From Pseudoips prasinana (Eukaryota > Arthropoda > Insecta > Lepidoptera > Nolidae), in assembly GCA_951640165.1 (NCBI GenBank), contig OX621252.1, positions 24,077,934 through 24,141,933 on the forward strand: a stretch of 64,000 bases of DNA, given 5' to 3'. A program made the translations under genes and the position numbers. How positions within the stretch are numbered: the first letter of the stretch is position 1; the number at the start of each line of letters is the position of its first letter. A model generated the notes under the pieces. It saw nothing but the letters and a program-made list of their open reading frames with translations, did no database searches and had not been told where the DNA came from. Of this stretch, positions 31,450 through 42,012 are shown piece by piece.

Positions 31450-32784
31450 TTTTTATTTATTTTAAAATAACCCGGAGGGGGTTATCTTTTTCGAAGAAAA
31501 ATAATGTCTTTCTCTGGAAACTAAACGTCTTTATCGCGGGGATCTTTGCATAATATAATTGACAAAAAGCACCCTCAAACACAATAGCAACTACCTATAT
31601 GTATATGCTACACAAATACTTATACAGTGAGGGAATTAAATCTGAAACGCGAAGAATAACGAGGCGATTACCTTAACCTTAAAGTAATAAAACCAACTAC
31701 CCAGGTACACATATACCAACAAGTCAGTCCTACATAACGAAAAATATTTCCAATACTCATTAAATGCTGTAATTATAAAATCTAATTAGTACGAACGCAG
31801 AACGGTCGGTCGGAAATCAAATTATCTAATAAATTAACACGTACGTCGTTTATATCGGAATAATTGAAAAGGAAGCGTGGAAAAGCGGCAGTAACTAATC
31901 GTTTTGTCGTTTCAATTAACTTTAAATTGAGACAAATCGTATATAAATAGTTGGATATGTCCGCACGCCGGCAGGTTAGCGTACCGGCCGCAGACGTCAA
32001 TATGAACCGGTTAAAATTAAATGAGTTTACTACGGAGGCAAATTCTGCCAGACTGCCTAGCTCTGTTAGACATAGGATTGTATATTTGGACTTTTAATTG
32101 AAATATTCAAACGCGTATCTTCACATATGTAACACACAATACGATAATATACTTAAATTTTGTTGTTAAAATTGTAATGAAATGACAACAGACATAAAAT
32201 TTTAAAATAAATATGACGATAGATAGAAATATTTCAAGGTTGATCGTAGCAGCAAAGTTGCAAGTGATGACTTTGCGAGCGATCGTGTTTTTTTTATCGA
32301 TGTATATTTTTAGACATTTTCACTGTCCAATATATTCGTTCAGAAACGATGTAAGTTCACGATTCTATAAAACATAAAAAAAAATCTCCTGAAGTCGTCA
32401 TTCGCCACTTAGCTAACGCGAATGACATTCTATAAATGTAAAAGGCTAATGTGAATAATCTCGACCAACGTCATACCATAATATCAGCGGAAAGTATATA
32501 TAACAAATAAAATTATATATAATACAATATATAAAATTATATACGCTGTGCCTATATGAAAAAGCGGAAGTGATTTTTGTAATCTTTTGAGGAAATTAAT
32601 GTCTTAAACCTAAAAAAAAGAAAGACGTAACATAGCATACTCCAAGTTAAACCAAAGAGCAACAAAGAAATCGACAAAATTATACCTCTTTTGAATTTGG
32701 CGCATCATAATACTAATTGTGAAATACTAATTCCTAATCTCACATTAAATAAAAAAAAGATACATTAAACTAATTTCTTTCCTT
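31450..32784. other. No gene; unique AT-rich DNA
   Basis: No repeat family or coding frame supported. 31790-32010 is slightly richer in CpG. Confidence 0.35.
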
Positions 32785-32985
32785 AAAAAAAAACAACGCC
32801 CGCACTCGGTAACTTAGTCATTGTCTCTCGGGGTACTTAACAAACATATAAATGACGGACACAAAGTAAATCCAGACTCAGAACAACTACTTCTGGGTCT
32901 CACAAATAGTTGTATTGCGCGGGAATCATACCCAGGACATGAAGTGGCGAGACGTATTTCTACTACTTTACGCTATTAAGCCCTC
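32785..32985 (-). mobile_element. SINE-D, diverged
   Basis: Reverse of SINE-D: AACGCCCGCACTCGG, GGGGTACTTAACAAACATAT, AATCCAGACTCAGAACAAC, then a decayed head with GGCGAGACG. Confidence 0.68.
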
Positions 32986-33535
32986 ACTTTAATGGATGAT
33001 ACATTATAAGATAAGATAAGATATTTTATTTGTCCAAACATGAATAAGTATATAAATATGTATATTAAACTCAGTTGACAAAAAAAGATAACAAACACAA
33101 AAATAAATATTTATATGAAGTCCATAAATTTAGTCATACCAGCTTTCTTTATCCCTACTAGCCTCCCATTATTAGGAAGTTACGTCTGTGTAACAAATCT
33201 CCCGGAGCTTTTTCTCGAACTAAATTCCTTCGCTACTTCATTGTACGCCAAATGTTGCCTTGAAGCTAGCCTTGGTACGGTCCTCCTTAACAAAAAGAGC
33301 AAAAGAAACTCATCACACGAGAATATTATTCTAAATAAATGGTACAAAGCTGATGCATCCAAATTTGACCGAGAGAGAGAGAAGGAGAGAGACAAGTATA
33401 TGTATAATAAGACATACATTTTTATACAGGTTTACTCTTTGTATAATGTGATAAAAAGCAGTTTAGTAATGATATTGAACACCATCTTAATAGGTAAAGA
33501 AAGTTGTAAATTTACAGAAAAAATAAAATAAAAAC

Positions 33536-33597
33536 AATATCCTGAGACATTATTAACACGGCCATCTGATCGTAAACTAAGTAGAGTTATATAATAG
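33536..33597 (-). mobile_element. SINE-B/C-type 3' fragment
   Basis: TATCCTGAGACATTATTAAC, ACGGCCATCTGATC and AAACTAAGTAGAG are the reverse of the shared SINE 3' end. Confidence 0.6.
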
Positions 33598-33899
33598 ACT
33601 TTATTTAGCCTCCACAGATTCAAATACTGTAAATGCAACATATATTTGCATGTAGACAAGATTTACCTATATGCCTAAAAAAAAGCAACAAAAACTTTCA
33701 TCTCGTGGTCTTAAATTTTGCCTCACTGTTTATAATGTGAACGTAGCTTACGTATGCATTTAACAAATCTGTCGATGCGTTCCTCCTAATAAATATTCCA
33801 CATAAATATGCCACACACACTTGAAATTGCATTCAACCTCTTTACCAATAACGACAACGACAAAGAGCAAATAAATTTGAGAAAGAAAATAAATTTGAA

Positions 33900-34153
33900 A
33901 AATAATTTATATCATCATTAACTAAAGTACGTCCACAGCTCTACAAAAGCCTCCCCAAAGAATTGGGGGATAGTATGCCATAATCGCCACGCTTGGCAGA
34001 CGGTTTAGCGATCGCAGTTTAATGATCATAGTTCACAGAAAAACGCTACTGCCCGTTCTCCGGTAGGTGCCCTCGGACGACTTCTACGCCCCCCACAGGA
34101 AGAGATGGGGTGATTATATTATATGTCGTCACCACACAGCAAATAATTTATAT
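33900..34153 (-). mobile_element. SINE-X with 13-bp target-site duplications
   Basis: The element is 33913-34140 (228 bp). AAATAATTTATAT occurs directly on both sides (33900-33912 and 34141-34153). On the minus strand it starts GCTGTGTGGTGACG and ends GTGGACGTACTTTAGTTAATGATG. Start, order of blocks and RTE-like tail agree with 6691-6944. Confidence 0.86.
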
Positions 34154-34439
34154 GGTCACGAATAAATTTAGTGACGCGGGCTTTATTTAGCCTCACTAGA
34201 TTTCCAATATTGTAAACGCAGCCTACGAATGTATGTAACAAATCTGCCGCCTCGTTTCCTCTCAGTAAATACTTTATTGCCTGCCACTTTCATCGATTTT
34301 ATGCTAGTACTTTACTTATGCCATGCCTGTTTCAGTATGTAATATCACTAATTCTATTTATGAATGAAGATAACATGTTTTAGCACACCCGCCCGTTAAA
34401 ACACCTTAACGAAATCTCGAAATGTACCTAAAGTATTTT

Positions 34440-34605
34440 TTTTGTTTTTTTTTATGCTGAATGGGTTTGCGCTTGACCACGATCTCACTCTGATGGTAAG
34501 TGAAGATGTGGTCGAAGATAGACTGCGCGTAACCATAAGATGCCTGTTCACTGTAGCCTTGAATAAACCCATGTTGTTTGATAGTAGAGTACTTTTTCAG
34601 CAATA
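34440..34605 (-). repeat. Dispersed retroposon-like repeat with poly-T edge
   Basis: A T-rich run is followed by GTTTGCGCTTGACCACGATC, TCACTCTGATGGTAAGTG and AAGATGTGGTCGAAGATAG. I recognise this as a common lepidopteran repeat; only one copy is in the window. Confidence 0.5.
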
Positions 34606-35170
34606 GCAGACTAACTAAAGCAGATTTTGTGGGGTCATGTAACAGAGCGATCTCAATCTAAGGCTGGTCTTACACATAGCTTAACTCACTTGACACAACA
34701 AAATTCTGTACATTTAATTAAATTTATGAAACATGAAATTAATTTATGTTAGAAATGTTTTAGATAAATAGTTAAAATCATAAATAAATTTAGTGATATT
34801 AATGCTGAATCTTTAGTATAATTTATTTTGTTACATGGGATAACTCACTAAAACTGAACACAAGATGTCAATAGTTATTTTTATATTTTGAATTTAAATT
34901 AGATCTATGCAGAGCCGCCCAATAATAGTAGGATATTAGTTGGGCGTCACAGAGCTAACGAAACACTTTGTATATTTACTATTAAGTAATATAATTTATA
35001 GTAAATACTTTGTATATATACGTTTATTCCAAATAATTAAATTGCTACATAATTATCACTCTCCGTAATATTTTATTAACTTTGGTTGTCAATCTTTTTT
35101 ATCCTCACAGTTAGACTAAGTACATAAAAAAACTCAACCCGTATTCTATACACATTTTATTAACTATGTG
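34606..35170. other. No gene; AT-rich DNA
   Basis: Nothing recognised. Confidence 0.35.
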
Positions 35171-35174
35171 TATT

Positions 35175-35465
35175 GTGTAACCCATGAGCTATGGTCCGAC
35201 CTCTATAAGGGTACCCTCAGGTATTAGTCGCTTAAATTAAGCTTTTGGTTGAGAGCCTTCTGCGCTAGCTTGTTTTTTATTTAAGTATTAAAAAAAATAT
35301 ATGTGATAAGACAGACCGCATGGGCGGACTAATTCAATTGTTTTTGTTACTTTTATACCGTATTCTACTATGTTTATGTATTGCATTGTGAGCTTGACAA
35401 GTACAAGTGTATTTTAATACCCAATAGCTGAATAGATTTAATTATTTCAATACTGCATATTGACA
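35175..35465 (+). mobile_element. Repeat F, LINE-like 3' end
   Basis: CCCTCAGGTATTAG, CTTAAATTAAGC, GGTTGAGAGCCTTCTGCGC, GGCGGACTAATTCAATTG and GCTGAATAGATTTAATTATT match 56060-56390 in order. The ATTATTTC-type end suggests a retroposon tail. Confidence 0.6.
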
Positions 35466-36074
35466 CAGTCAGTTTTACAAGTCGTTCCGTTTTACGACCG
35501 ATTATTTTCAGGTAACATATCAAAGGCAAAAATCTTGCTCCCACACACCATAACAGTATCACGGACAAAGAACCAACATTCTAATTACATGTTATCGTAC
35601 AGGCCTACGTTTGAACAAAAGATAGAGGGATGAAAGGGGTAGCTGGAGGGAAAAGAGAATCGTGATATTTGAAAATTGCCTTATAAAATTGCGGGCCTGT
35701 GTGTTATCTCTACTAGGGGATAATAAGCAGTATACATTGCTGATATAATGGTAGCTATATTGTTTATACACGAGTTATATGTCACTTTTGAAGTCAGTAA
35801 TATCAGGACAAAATCTGTCTTTGTTGCGAACCAACGTCTGCGTTCCAAATTTCAGACAAATAGGTTCAGTATTAAAACAGAAAGTGGTAACAAACAACCC
35901 AACCATGCGTAGTAGTTTGAAATTTTTACTAGCACCCCAGCTATGTAGTATCTAATGATCTAATGAAAAGTGGGTTCTGTCTGCAATTTGCAACGTAGAT
36001 CTTGGTCCGCAACAAAATATAGCATCAGAGAGTTTGGTTTACGAGGTTTGGACGAACAATTTATTTAGTTTTGA
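35466..36074. other. No gene; one possible repeat
   Basis: 35790-35930 (GTTCCAAATTTCAGACAAAT, AGGTTCAGTA) resembles a dispersed lepidopteran sequence but has no second copy here. Confidence 0.3.
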
Positions 36075-36290
36075 CAGTTTATTTAAACTCTGACATGGCT
36101 TAACGGCTGTTGCCTAATGGCTACAACCGGGATCGACCGCTTGACGTTCCCTCCGAAACATGGAGACGCTCAGAATCTTTGACGGTAACACATCTATGGA
36201 CTGTACGTGAGCCTAGTTGCTTAACCTCGCCAATCACTAAGGGACCCGTGTGAGTACCTGACTATGAGCGCCTCATGATGGTAATGAATT
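36075..36290 (+). repeat. Repeat W
   Basis: TCTGACATGGCTTAACGGC, GCTACAACCGGGATCGACCG, CCCTCCGAAACATGGAG and GTTGCTTAACCTCGCCAATC match the W copies at 25.5 and 62.8 kb. Confidence 0.62.
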
Positions 36291-37440
36291 TCTCCTTTTG
36301 CCCGGGATCATTGTAAAAGTTGTAATATAATTTATTGTGCTTATATTTAATTTATTTGTTTTATTATATGATTTTGCTTTTATTTATTATTTCACGAAAG
36401 TACATTTATTATAAATTTAAATAATTAAATTAAATAAAGGATCCAATTATAATAAAACATATATATACTAACAACAATTCGATAAAACCTCAGAAAACCT
36501 ATTTACACTAAATATTATTTTGTTGTGATAGGTGTAAGTTACCTGAAATAAATGGATTTATCATTATTATATCACGATGCATCACAATCCACAGCACACA
36601 GCTGCAACACACAGCACTAATATCTTTATAATGATATTACTGTTTTTCTCTCACTCTCTTCGATATATAAGTATATTTGATAAGCCCTTCCATATTTCTT
36701 ATATTCATCGAATCTAATAACAATTATGATCAACCCATTTGAAGCAGGGACATTATTAATATCAAATCCTATACTTAAGAACATTAAAATATACGAACAG
36801 ATTCCAACCTTAATATAAATTCGGCAATCTCAACTCGTATCACTATGACCAGAAAGTACAAAACTACACTCTCCAACTGTACCTATACTAGACGACTTAC
36901 ACGCATTTTACCACAAGAGAACCGAATTTAATTACAACCCTTCTAACGGACACTGAAAATAATCGTTACAAAAATTCACATCACGCACGCAAAATAAAAT
37001 AATAAAGACAGCATTCTAATGTTAATAAACTGCGAGAGAAATTGTCAAAAAATAATAAAATATATTTTATTTTGTACAAAAGTTATGTAAATTCTTATGC
37101 GAGAACAGGTGGGGTCAAGAGATCGGCAAAGGGGTCATCTTAAGAATGGACCATGTTTATAGCGTTTATTGTAATACTAATTACAATTGCTAATGTGTAG
37201 ATATCACAGTTCTCACGGTAGCGATCGTAAGCAATATTAGGCTATACAGATTATGCAATATGCAACTTTGGACCATAGAGAATATAACTAACTACGTTAA
37301 TTTAGAGCTAATAATAATTCTGATAAATCATATTTTTAGACTTTAAAACAAAACGAACTTGATTAATTTTAATATTATCGCATTATTTATTTTCACGGAG
37401 CATCTTAAATTGAGTCAACTTGGTTTTGGCGCGAAATAGT
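36291..37440. other. No gene; AT-rich DNA
   Basis: No family seen. 37090-37140 holds two GGGGTCA words. Confidence 0.35.
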
Positions 37441-37735
37441 GATGTAGGTTTACATACTCTTTGATCGTGTCAGTAAGAAAATAAGCTATATGTTAGAACC
37501 TGTCGACCAATAATGCGTCCGGTGCGCAGAGGTAATTGGTGTGCGTATTATAAGCAGTTTTGAAGTTTGGCTGGTCTATGTACGCCCTGTTCTTTTAGAT
37601 GAGCTAAATTAAAAAGTTATTTCTTAAATTAATTTAGTGGTGTAAAAGACAGAATTGCAATGTCATGCTTTTTTTTAATGTATGCTTCTCCGAGTGCATT
37701 AGTGTGGTCATTAGTACAGTTATTGAGTTGTTAAG
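37441..37735 (+). repeat. Tandem duplication, copy 1 (295 bp)
   Basis: It starts GATGTAGGTTTACATACTCT and ends AGTACAGTTATTGAGTTG. It shares with copy 2 GAACCTGTCGACCAATAATG, GTACGCCCTGTTCTTTTAG and TTAGTGGTGTAAAAGACAG. There is no coding frame. Confidence 0.9.
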
Positions 37736-38010
37736 GATGTAGGTTAACATACTCTTTGATAGTGACAGAAAATAAGCGGTGCGTTAGAACCTGTCGACCA
37801 ATAATGCGTCCGGTCCGCATAATTGGTATGCGAATTATAAGCATTTTAGTAGTTCTTTGTACGCCCTGTTCTTTTAGAATGAGCTGAATTAAAAAGTTGT
37901 TCTTTAAATTAGTTTAGTGGTGTAAAAGACAGAATAATAATGAAATGTTTTTTTTTATTTAAGCTTATCCAAGCGAATGAGCCATTAGTACAGTTATTGA
38001 GGTGTTGAGT
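37736..38010 (+). repeat. Tandem duplication, copy 2 (275 bp)
   Basis: Head-to-tail with copy 1, diverged by substitutions and small indels. The shared block order is complete. Confidence 0.9.
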
Positions 38011-38074
38011 CTATATAAAACATTTACAGGGTCAGCTGCAAAATCAGATTAGCGAACCCGGGCATGTAGTCCAG

Positions 38075-38250
38075 AAGGTATTAAGCAATTTTTTCTGCTT
38101 TACTACTTCGTGTCCTGGTAAATATTTATGTGACTATAGGTAGTTGTTCTGAGTCTGAATCTACTTTGTGTCCGTCAATTATATGTTTGTTAAGTACCTC
38201 GCGATACAGGCATTAATTAAGGGGGCAGGCGTTGTCTTCTTTTAAAAAAA
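38075..38250 (+). mobile_element. SINE-D, head decayed
   Basis: GTTGTTCTGAGTCTGAATCT, GTCCGTCAATTATATG, AAGTACCTCGCGATACAGG and GGCAGGCGTTGTCTTC follow SINE-D. The A box is lost. Confidence 0.68.
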
Positions 38251-39540
38251 ATTACCTTTCATTTGCCTGTTACCTGCGGATTATGGATATAATATGTTTT
38301 GGTGATGGTATTATGGATACATATATGACCCTCGTAACTTACTTATATTACACGCTGGAACCTACCCCTTCATTTACGAAATAGCCCTTTACATAGTTAC
38401 CGTTAATACGTTATTTAAAATATCCCTTAAAATGTGCACATTACACTTGCAATCTCAAGTATGCTTACATAATTAATATGAGAATATTCCAGAAATGCAA
38501 ATCAGTATCTTACTGGAGTCGTCCCTAATAATCCTTTCCAACTGTCGAGCAAAAATTCTCATACTCAACCCTAACCAACTGCAGGAAATTAGAATTTTTA
38601 ATTCGCTACGAAAAATTTCGCTTTATGCAAATTATTTCTCAAGGATCGCCAACAAAGGGTCATCATGGATCTGGACCATCTATTGTGTGGAAGCATCATT
38701 TTATGCTAATCTGGCACACGTGGGGTCATAGGTTGAGACCTTAGGGTCATTTTGAGACATGAATATTCGGTGAACAGGTTCAAATGACTCGGTGTTTCGT
38801 TCTCACGGTTAACCCTCGAAAGATCAGTGTTGTCTGTGTCATAATTGGGTTAAGACGAACGTTTAAAAATCTAGTTTGATTTGTATAAGTTTGGCAGTTT
38901 CGCGAATTTCAAGGTGATTTTTTTTATGAGACGGCCTTTTGTTAAGATCTGCGTTTGAGTGGATTAACGAGATTATTTTCGCAGGCTTTGTTGGCGGGGC
39001 ATTCGTCTTTTTACGAGGTAAATAGAAGTGCGACGGTTGCCAATTTTAAATGGAATTGGTGGTCTTACAAGTTTTGATGAATGCTTCGGGTGTGTTTGAG
39101 GGTTATTATTTATTTATTTGCAAATATCATATATTTTTTTAATTGAATTGAAACGAGATTTATCATTTGACTGTACGTTTTTGTATGTATGTTACGCGAT
39201 GTTTACGATAGGTTAATCTTTTTGTTTAAGTGTTCCGTACCCAGTGTGTAGACCAGGCAGGATAGCCGTCTGTCACCAGGCTGTACCTATCTCGTCAACC
39301 GTAATAGTTAGACAGTTGAAATTTGGACCGAAAATGTCTGATGCCGCTCTAACAATAAATACAAAAAACACAACAAACGTGACTATTTTGCCTTCCCTTC
39401 TTGCGCGAGTCCGACTCGCACTGGGCCGGTTTTTTATTCCACATAGGCAATGTTTTCAAGGTAACTTCGTACAAATGCTTAAATCGCTATAAGGGACGTT
39501 GGCAGTCGGATGTACCTATGTTCTTCAAAACAGTTATTAC
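38251..39540. other. No gene; unique island with octamer and GGGTCA words
   Basis: 38600-38760 contains ATGCAAAT (38625-38632), ATGCTAAT (38703-38710) and three GGGTCA words (38657, 38723, 38744). Around 39400-39440 the words GCGAGTCCGACTCGCAC and GGGCCGGTTTTTTATTCC match a repeat-G boundary. No coding frame is supported. Confidence 0.35.
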
Positions 39541-39544
39541 TGTT

Positions 39545-39612
39545 TAAATAAAATTTCGCGCATCTCGACAGCATTCCCTAAATAGGAACAAAGAATTGTT
39601 AAAATTGCGTAA
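39545..39612 (-). repeat. Fragment of the 158-bp tandem unit
   Basis: Reverse of TTACGCAATTTT, GTTCCTATTTAGG and CGAGATGCGCGAAATTTTAT, similar to the first 70 bp of the unit at 40.6 kb. Confidence 0.5.
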
Positions 39613-39615
39613 CAT

Positions 39616-39933
39616 ACATATAAAAAGACCCGCACAAGATCATCGGTCCATCTTGTAGGGGGCCTGCCCACGCTGCGTCTTGCACATCGGGCACATAGCT
39701 CGTAGAACCGATGGCAGTTGGGGCAGAAAGTTTCTTGAGTGGCGACCACGAACCGGAAGACGCAGCGTGGGCAGGCCCCTTACAAGATGGACCGATGATC
39801 TTGTGCGGGTCGCTGGAAACAGCTGGATGCGAATAGCGCAAGACCGGCAATTGTGGAGATCTTTGGGGGAGGCCTTTGTCCAGCAGTGGACGTCTTTCGG
39901 CTGATATGATGATGATGATGACATATAAAAAGA
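39616..39933 (+). mobile_element. RTE-1 retrocopy with 5' inversion and 13-bp target-site duplications
   Basis: ACATATAAAAAGA flanks the insertion (39616-39628 and 39921-39933). The plus-strand part (39682-39920) is the RTE-1 end: a frame reading VGRPLTRWTDDLVRVAGNSW and QLWRSLGEAFVQQWTSFG with stop, then GATGATGATGATG. The first 55 bp (39627-39681) are an inverted copy of 39757-39811 with one mismatch. That fits twin priming with junction duplication. Confidence 0.85.
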
Positions 39934-40014
39934 AATAAACAGTTGAGTTGATAACCAGCTTTTTAAGTCTGTTAAAAATAAGATACAATAATTTATGATA
40001 CGAGTATATTCTAC

Positions 40015-40435
40015 ATAAAATTATTTGATACCGCCAACTCCCAGACTTCGGGCTGATGGTGAGAACATTTTCTTTTTACAGAAAAGTCCCAAAATCACTT
40101 TATGGCCCGCCCGACCCGGGATTTGAACCCAGGACCTCGTTCTCTGCGGGTGAACACGCTACCGCAAGACCAATGAGGCAGACTGCCTCGGAGAGCACGT
40201 AAAGACGTCGGTCCTGTACTTGACCTCTTTCCTGTCGTGTCGCCTAGGCGTCCCATCGGATCATGAAAGTGATGGAATAGAAAGTGCTCCTGTGTTTGCG
40301 CACACACTTGAGCACTATAATATGTCCCGCACAGATGGCTAATCTCTATTGAGACTGAGAGACTGACTGACTGACTGAGAGACTGAGAAATTCGGCTAGG
40401 AGGACATTATCTATTATTATTATATAAAATTATTT
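40015..40435 (+). mobile_element. SINE-E retrocopy with internal 5' inversion and 12-bp target-site duplications
   Basis: ATAAAATTATTT flanks the insertion (40015-40026 and 40424-40435). 40027-40182 is the 5' half of SINE-E in reverse, from its tRNA-like head to GGCGGTATC. From about 40183 the 3' half runs forward (CTGCCTCGGAGAGCACG to GGAGGACATTATC). About nine bases between the halves are lost. The word TGCCTC occurs at both joining ends. Confidence 0.88.
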
Positions 40436-40602
40436 ATTAACCAATCAATCAAAATATTTATTTATCAGAATATGGTCCTAAAGATTGTACAATAATAAAT
40501 TTCGCATATTCTGCCACTTATGGCAAATATTTATCTATGCGGATATATAGAAGATACCTATATAATTATTTATTTATGCGGATAATTATGTCTGTCGTAT
40601 AT

Positions 40603-40971
40603 CTGTATTTTACGCAATTTGTCTGTTCTTTGTGAACCAATTTTGACAACTCTTTTCTTATTTGTTAGGCTTTCGAGATGGGCGAGATTTTATTTGCGGC
40701 AGTTATTAAGCGCCTGTAAAAGGAGGAATGTTATCAATTCGACTAAATATTTATTTTTGTCTGTATTTTATGCAATTTCTCCGTCCATTGTGCACCAATT
40801 TTGGCTACTTTTTTCTCATTTGTTAGGGATTGCTTTCGAGATGGGTGAGATATTATTTGTATCGGTTATTAAGCGCATGTAAAAGGATGTTATCAATTCG
40901 ACTGAATGTTTCTTTTTGTCTGTATTTTACGCAATTCGTCTGTTGTTTGTGAACCAATTTAGGCAACAAAC
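40603..40971 (+). repeat. Tandem repeat, 158-bp unit, about 2.3 copies
   Basis: Copies start at 40603, 40761 and 40920, each with CTGTATTTTA(C/T)GCAATT. Shared blocks are TGTGAACCAATTTTG, CATTTGTTAGG, CGAGATGGGTGAGAT and GTTATCAATTCGACTG. The third copy is cut by SINE-D at 40976. Confidence 0.9.
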
Positions 40972-40975
40972 TACT

Positions 40976-41160
40976 ACACGTGTGGCGCAGCGGCTAAGAC
41001 AGTCGCCTTGCCGCATCATGTTGCGGGTTCGAGTCCAGCGCTGGACAACTATTTGTGTGACCCATAAATAGTTATTCTGAGTCCGTCTTTTATATGTTTG
41101 TAAAGTACCCCGCGACACAGGGACTAGATTCCATAGTGCGGGCGTTGTCTTTTTTTAAAA
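40976..41160 (+). mobile_element. SINE-D, full length, inserted in the tandem repeat
   Basis: ACACGTGTGGCGCAGCGGC, B box GGGTTCGAGTCC, GTTATTCTGAGTCCGTC, and GTACCCCGCGACACAGGG with GTGCGGGCGTTGTC and an A-rich tail. Confidence 0.86.
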
Positions 41161-41409
41161 AACATCATTATTTTTATTTATAAGGTAATGTTATCGAGAC
41201 AGCGACATTTTACATGAATCGATTAGTTACCGACTTTAAAAATAGGAGGTTATCAAGTTGACTGTATTTTGCTCTTAACTATGTTGTTAAGTTTAAACTA
41301 CGAATCCTTTTCTTTTTGCTTTGTCATGTTTTAGGTATTTATGACAACTGTTATGCTACAGCAGACTTACGTAGCTAACTGGGTACGTAACTAAGCTGCA
41401 CAACAACAA
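41161..41409. other. No gene
   Basis: AAAATAGGAGGTTATCAAG and TTGACTGTATTTTGC near 41250 are related to the 158-bp unit. The rest is unique. Confidence 0.35.
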
Positions 41410-41505
41410 GGGCACATAAAGCTGTCGGTCCCGGTTGTAGTCGTTAGACAACAGTCAATGAGCTATGTCAGAGGTGTAGGTATTGTGCGGCTCGAACAAC
41501 TAGGG
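41410..41505 (-). repeat. Repeat W fragment
   Basis: CGGTCCCGGTTGTAGTCG, ACAGTCAATGAGCTATGTC and GGCTCGAACAACTAGGG are the reverse of W. Confidence 0.6.
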
Positions 41506-41910
41506 TAATGCTGTCGATATGTTCGAGATTTTATTTTGAACAGTATAATGACAGTTTTGAACAACATACAACCGACTGCCAAAGTTACTTATTACTATCT
41601 AGCGCTTTTAACAATTTATACGAGTCCACCATGAAACATTGCCTTGAAAAGTTTATCAATTGGACTTTATTTTTCGTTTTGTGCCTGTACCTACGTGTTG
41701 TTGAGAGACTTTTCCATTGTTTGTTAATCGACTTTGAGAACGTTTATTCGATAGAAGATTCTTACTACTTACGTAAATTTTGTTCTTGTTAAAAGAAAAG
41801 TTGAAATCGGTTGTACCTATATTTTGAAATTAGTAATTATTATCTATTTAATTTTTATCCTCTAATTTTGGTATCATACCTGCAATTATTATAATTATTC
41901 AAGATTACTA
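41506..41910. other. No gene; nothing recognised
   Basis: The 94-codon frame at 41508-41792 has no recognisable domain and no support beyond length. Confidence 0.3.
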
Positions 41911-42010
41911 GTCTGACCTCTTGGCTAGACCTGGTTAGTGACCCTGACAGCTAAGCCATAGATCGTGGCTTATCCCCACCCAGGAGAAATCTTTGTGCGA
42001 AGAACATGAT
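41911..42010 (+). mobile_element. SINE-C head fragment
   Basis: TGGTTAGTGACCCTGACAGC, TAAGCCATAGATCGTGGC and CCCCACCCAGGAGAAATC match the 5' third of SINE-C. Confidence 0.62.
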
Positions 42011-42012
42011 TT

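Larger units (their letters stand above)
33140..34285 (+). repeat. Diverged four-copy direct repeat interrupted by SINE-X
   Basis: Segments near 33143-33235, 33598-33665, 33719-33800 and 34187-34285 share the order TAGCCTC, AATATTGTAAACGCAGC-like, TACGNNTGTNT, TAACAAATCT and (in three) a C/T-rich stretch ending in TAAATA. Identity is moderate. The open frame 33115-33531 overlaps the first copy but has no known domain. The nature of the unit is unknown. Confidence 0.5.

Noticed and set aside
33115..33531. 138-codon open frame with ATG
   Set aside because: No domain, AT-rich low-complexity end, and it overlaps a diverged non-coding repeat. Length alone is not enough in AT-rich DNA read in six frames.
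39627..39811. A foldback or MITE with 55-bp arms
   Set aside because: The right arm is part of RTE-1 coding sequence and the whole is enclosed by one target duplication, so a 5'-inverted LINE copy explains it better.
40603..40971. Regularly spaced repeats as a possible CRISPR-like array
   Set aside because: Units are 158 bp, fully homologous along their length with no spacer/repeat alternation, in a eukaryotic context.
41508..41792. 94-codon plus-strand frame with hydrophobic stretches
   Set aside because: Cys/Leu/Phe-rich, no homology recognised, no upstream signal. A membrane microprotein cannot be excluded but is unsupported.
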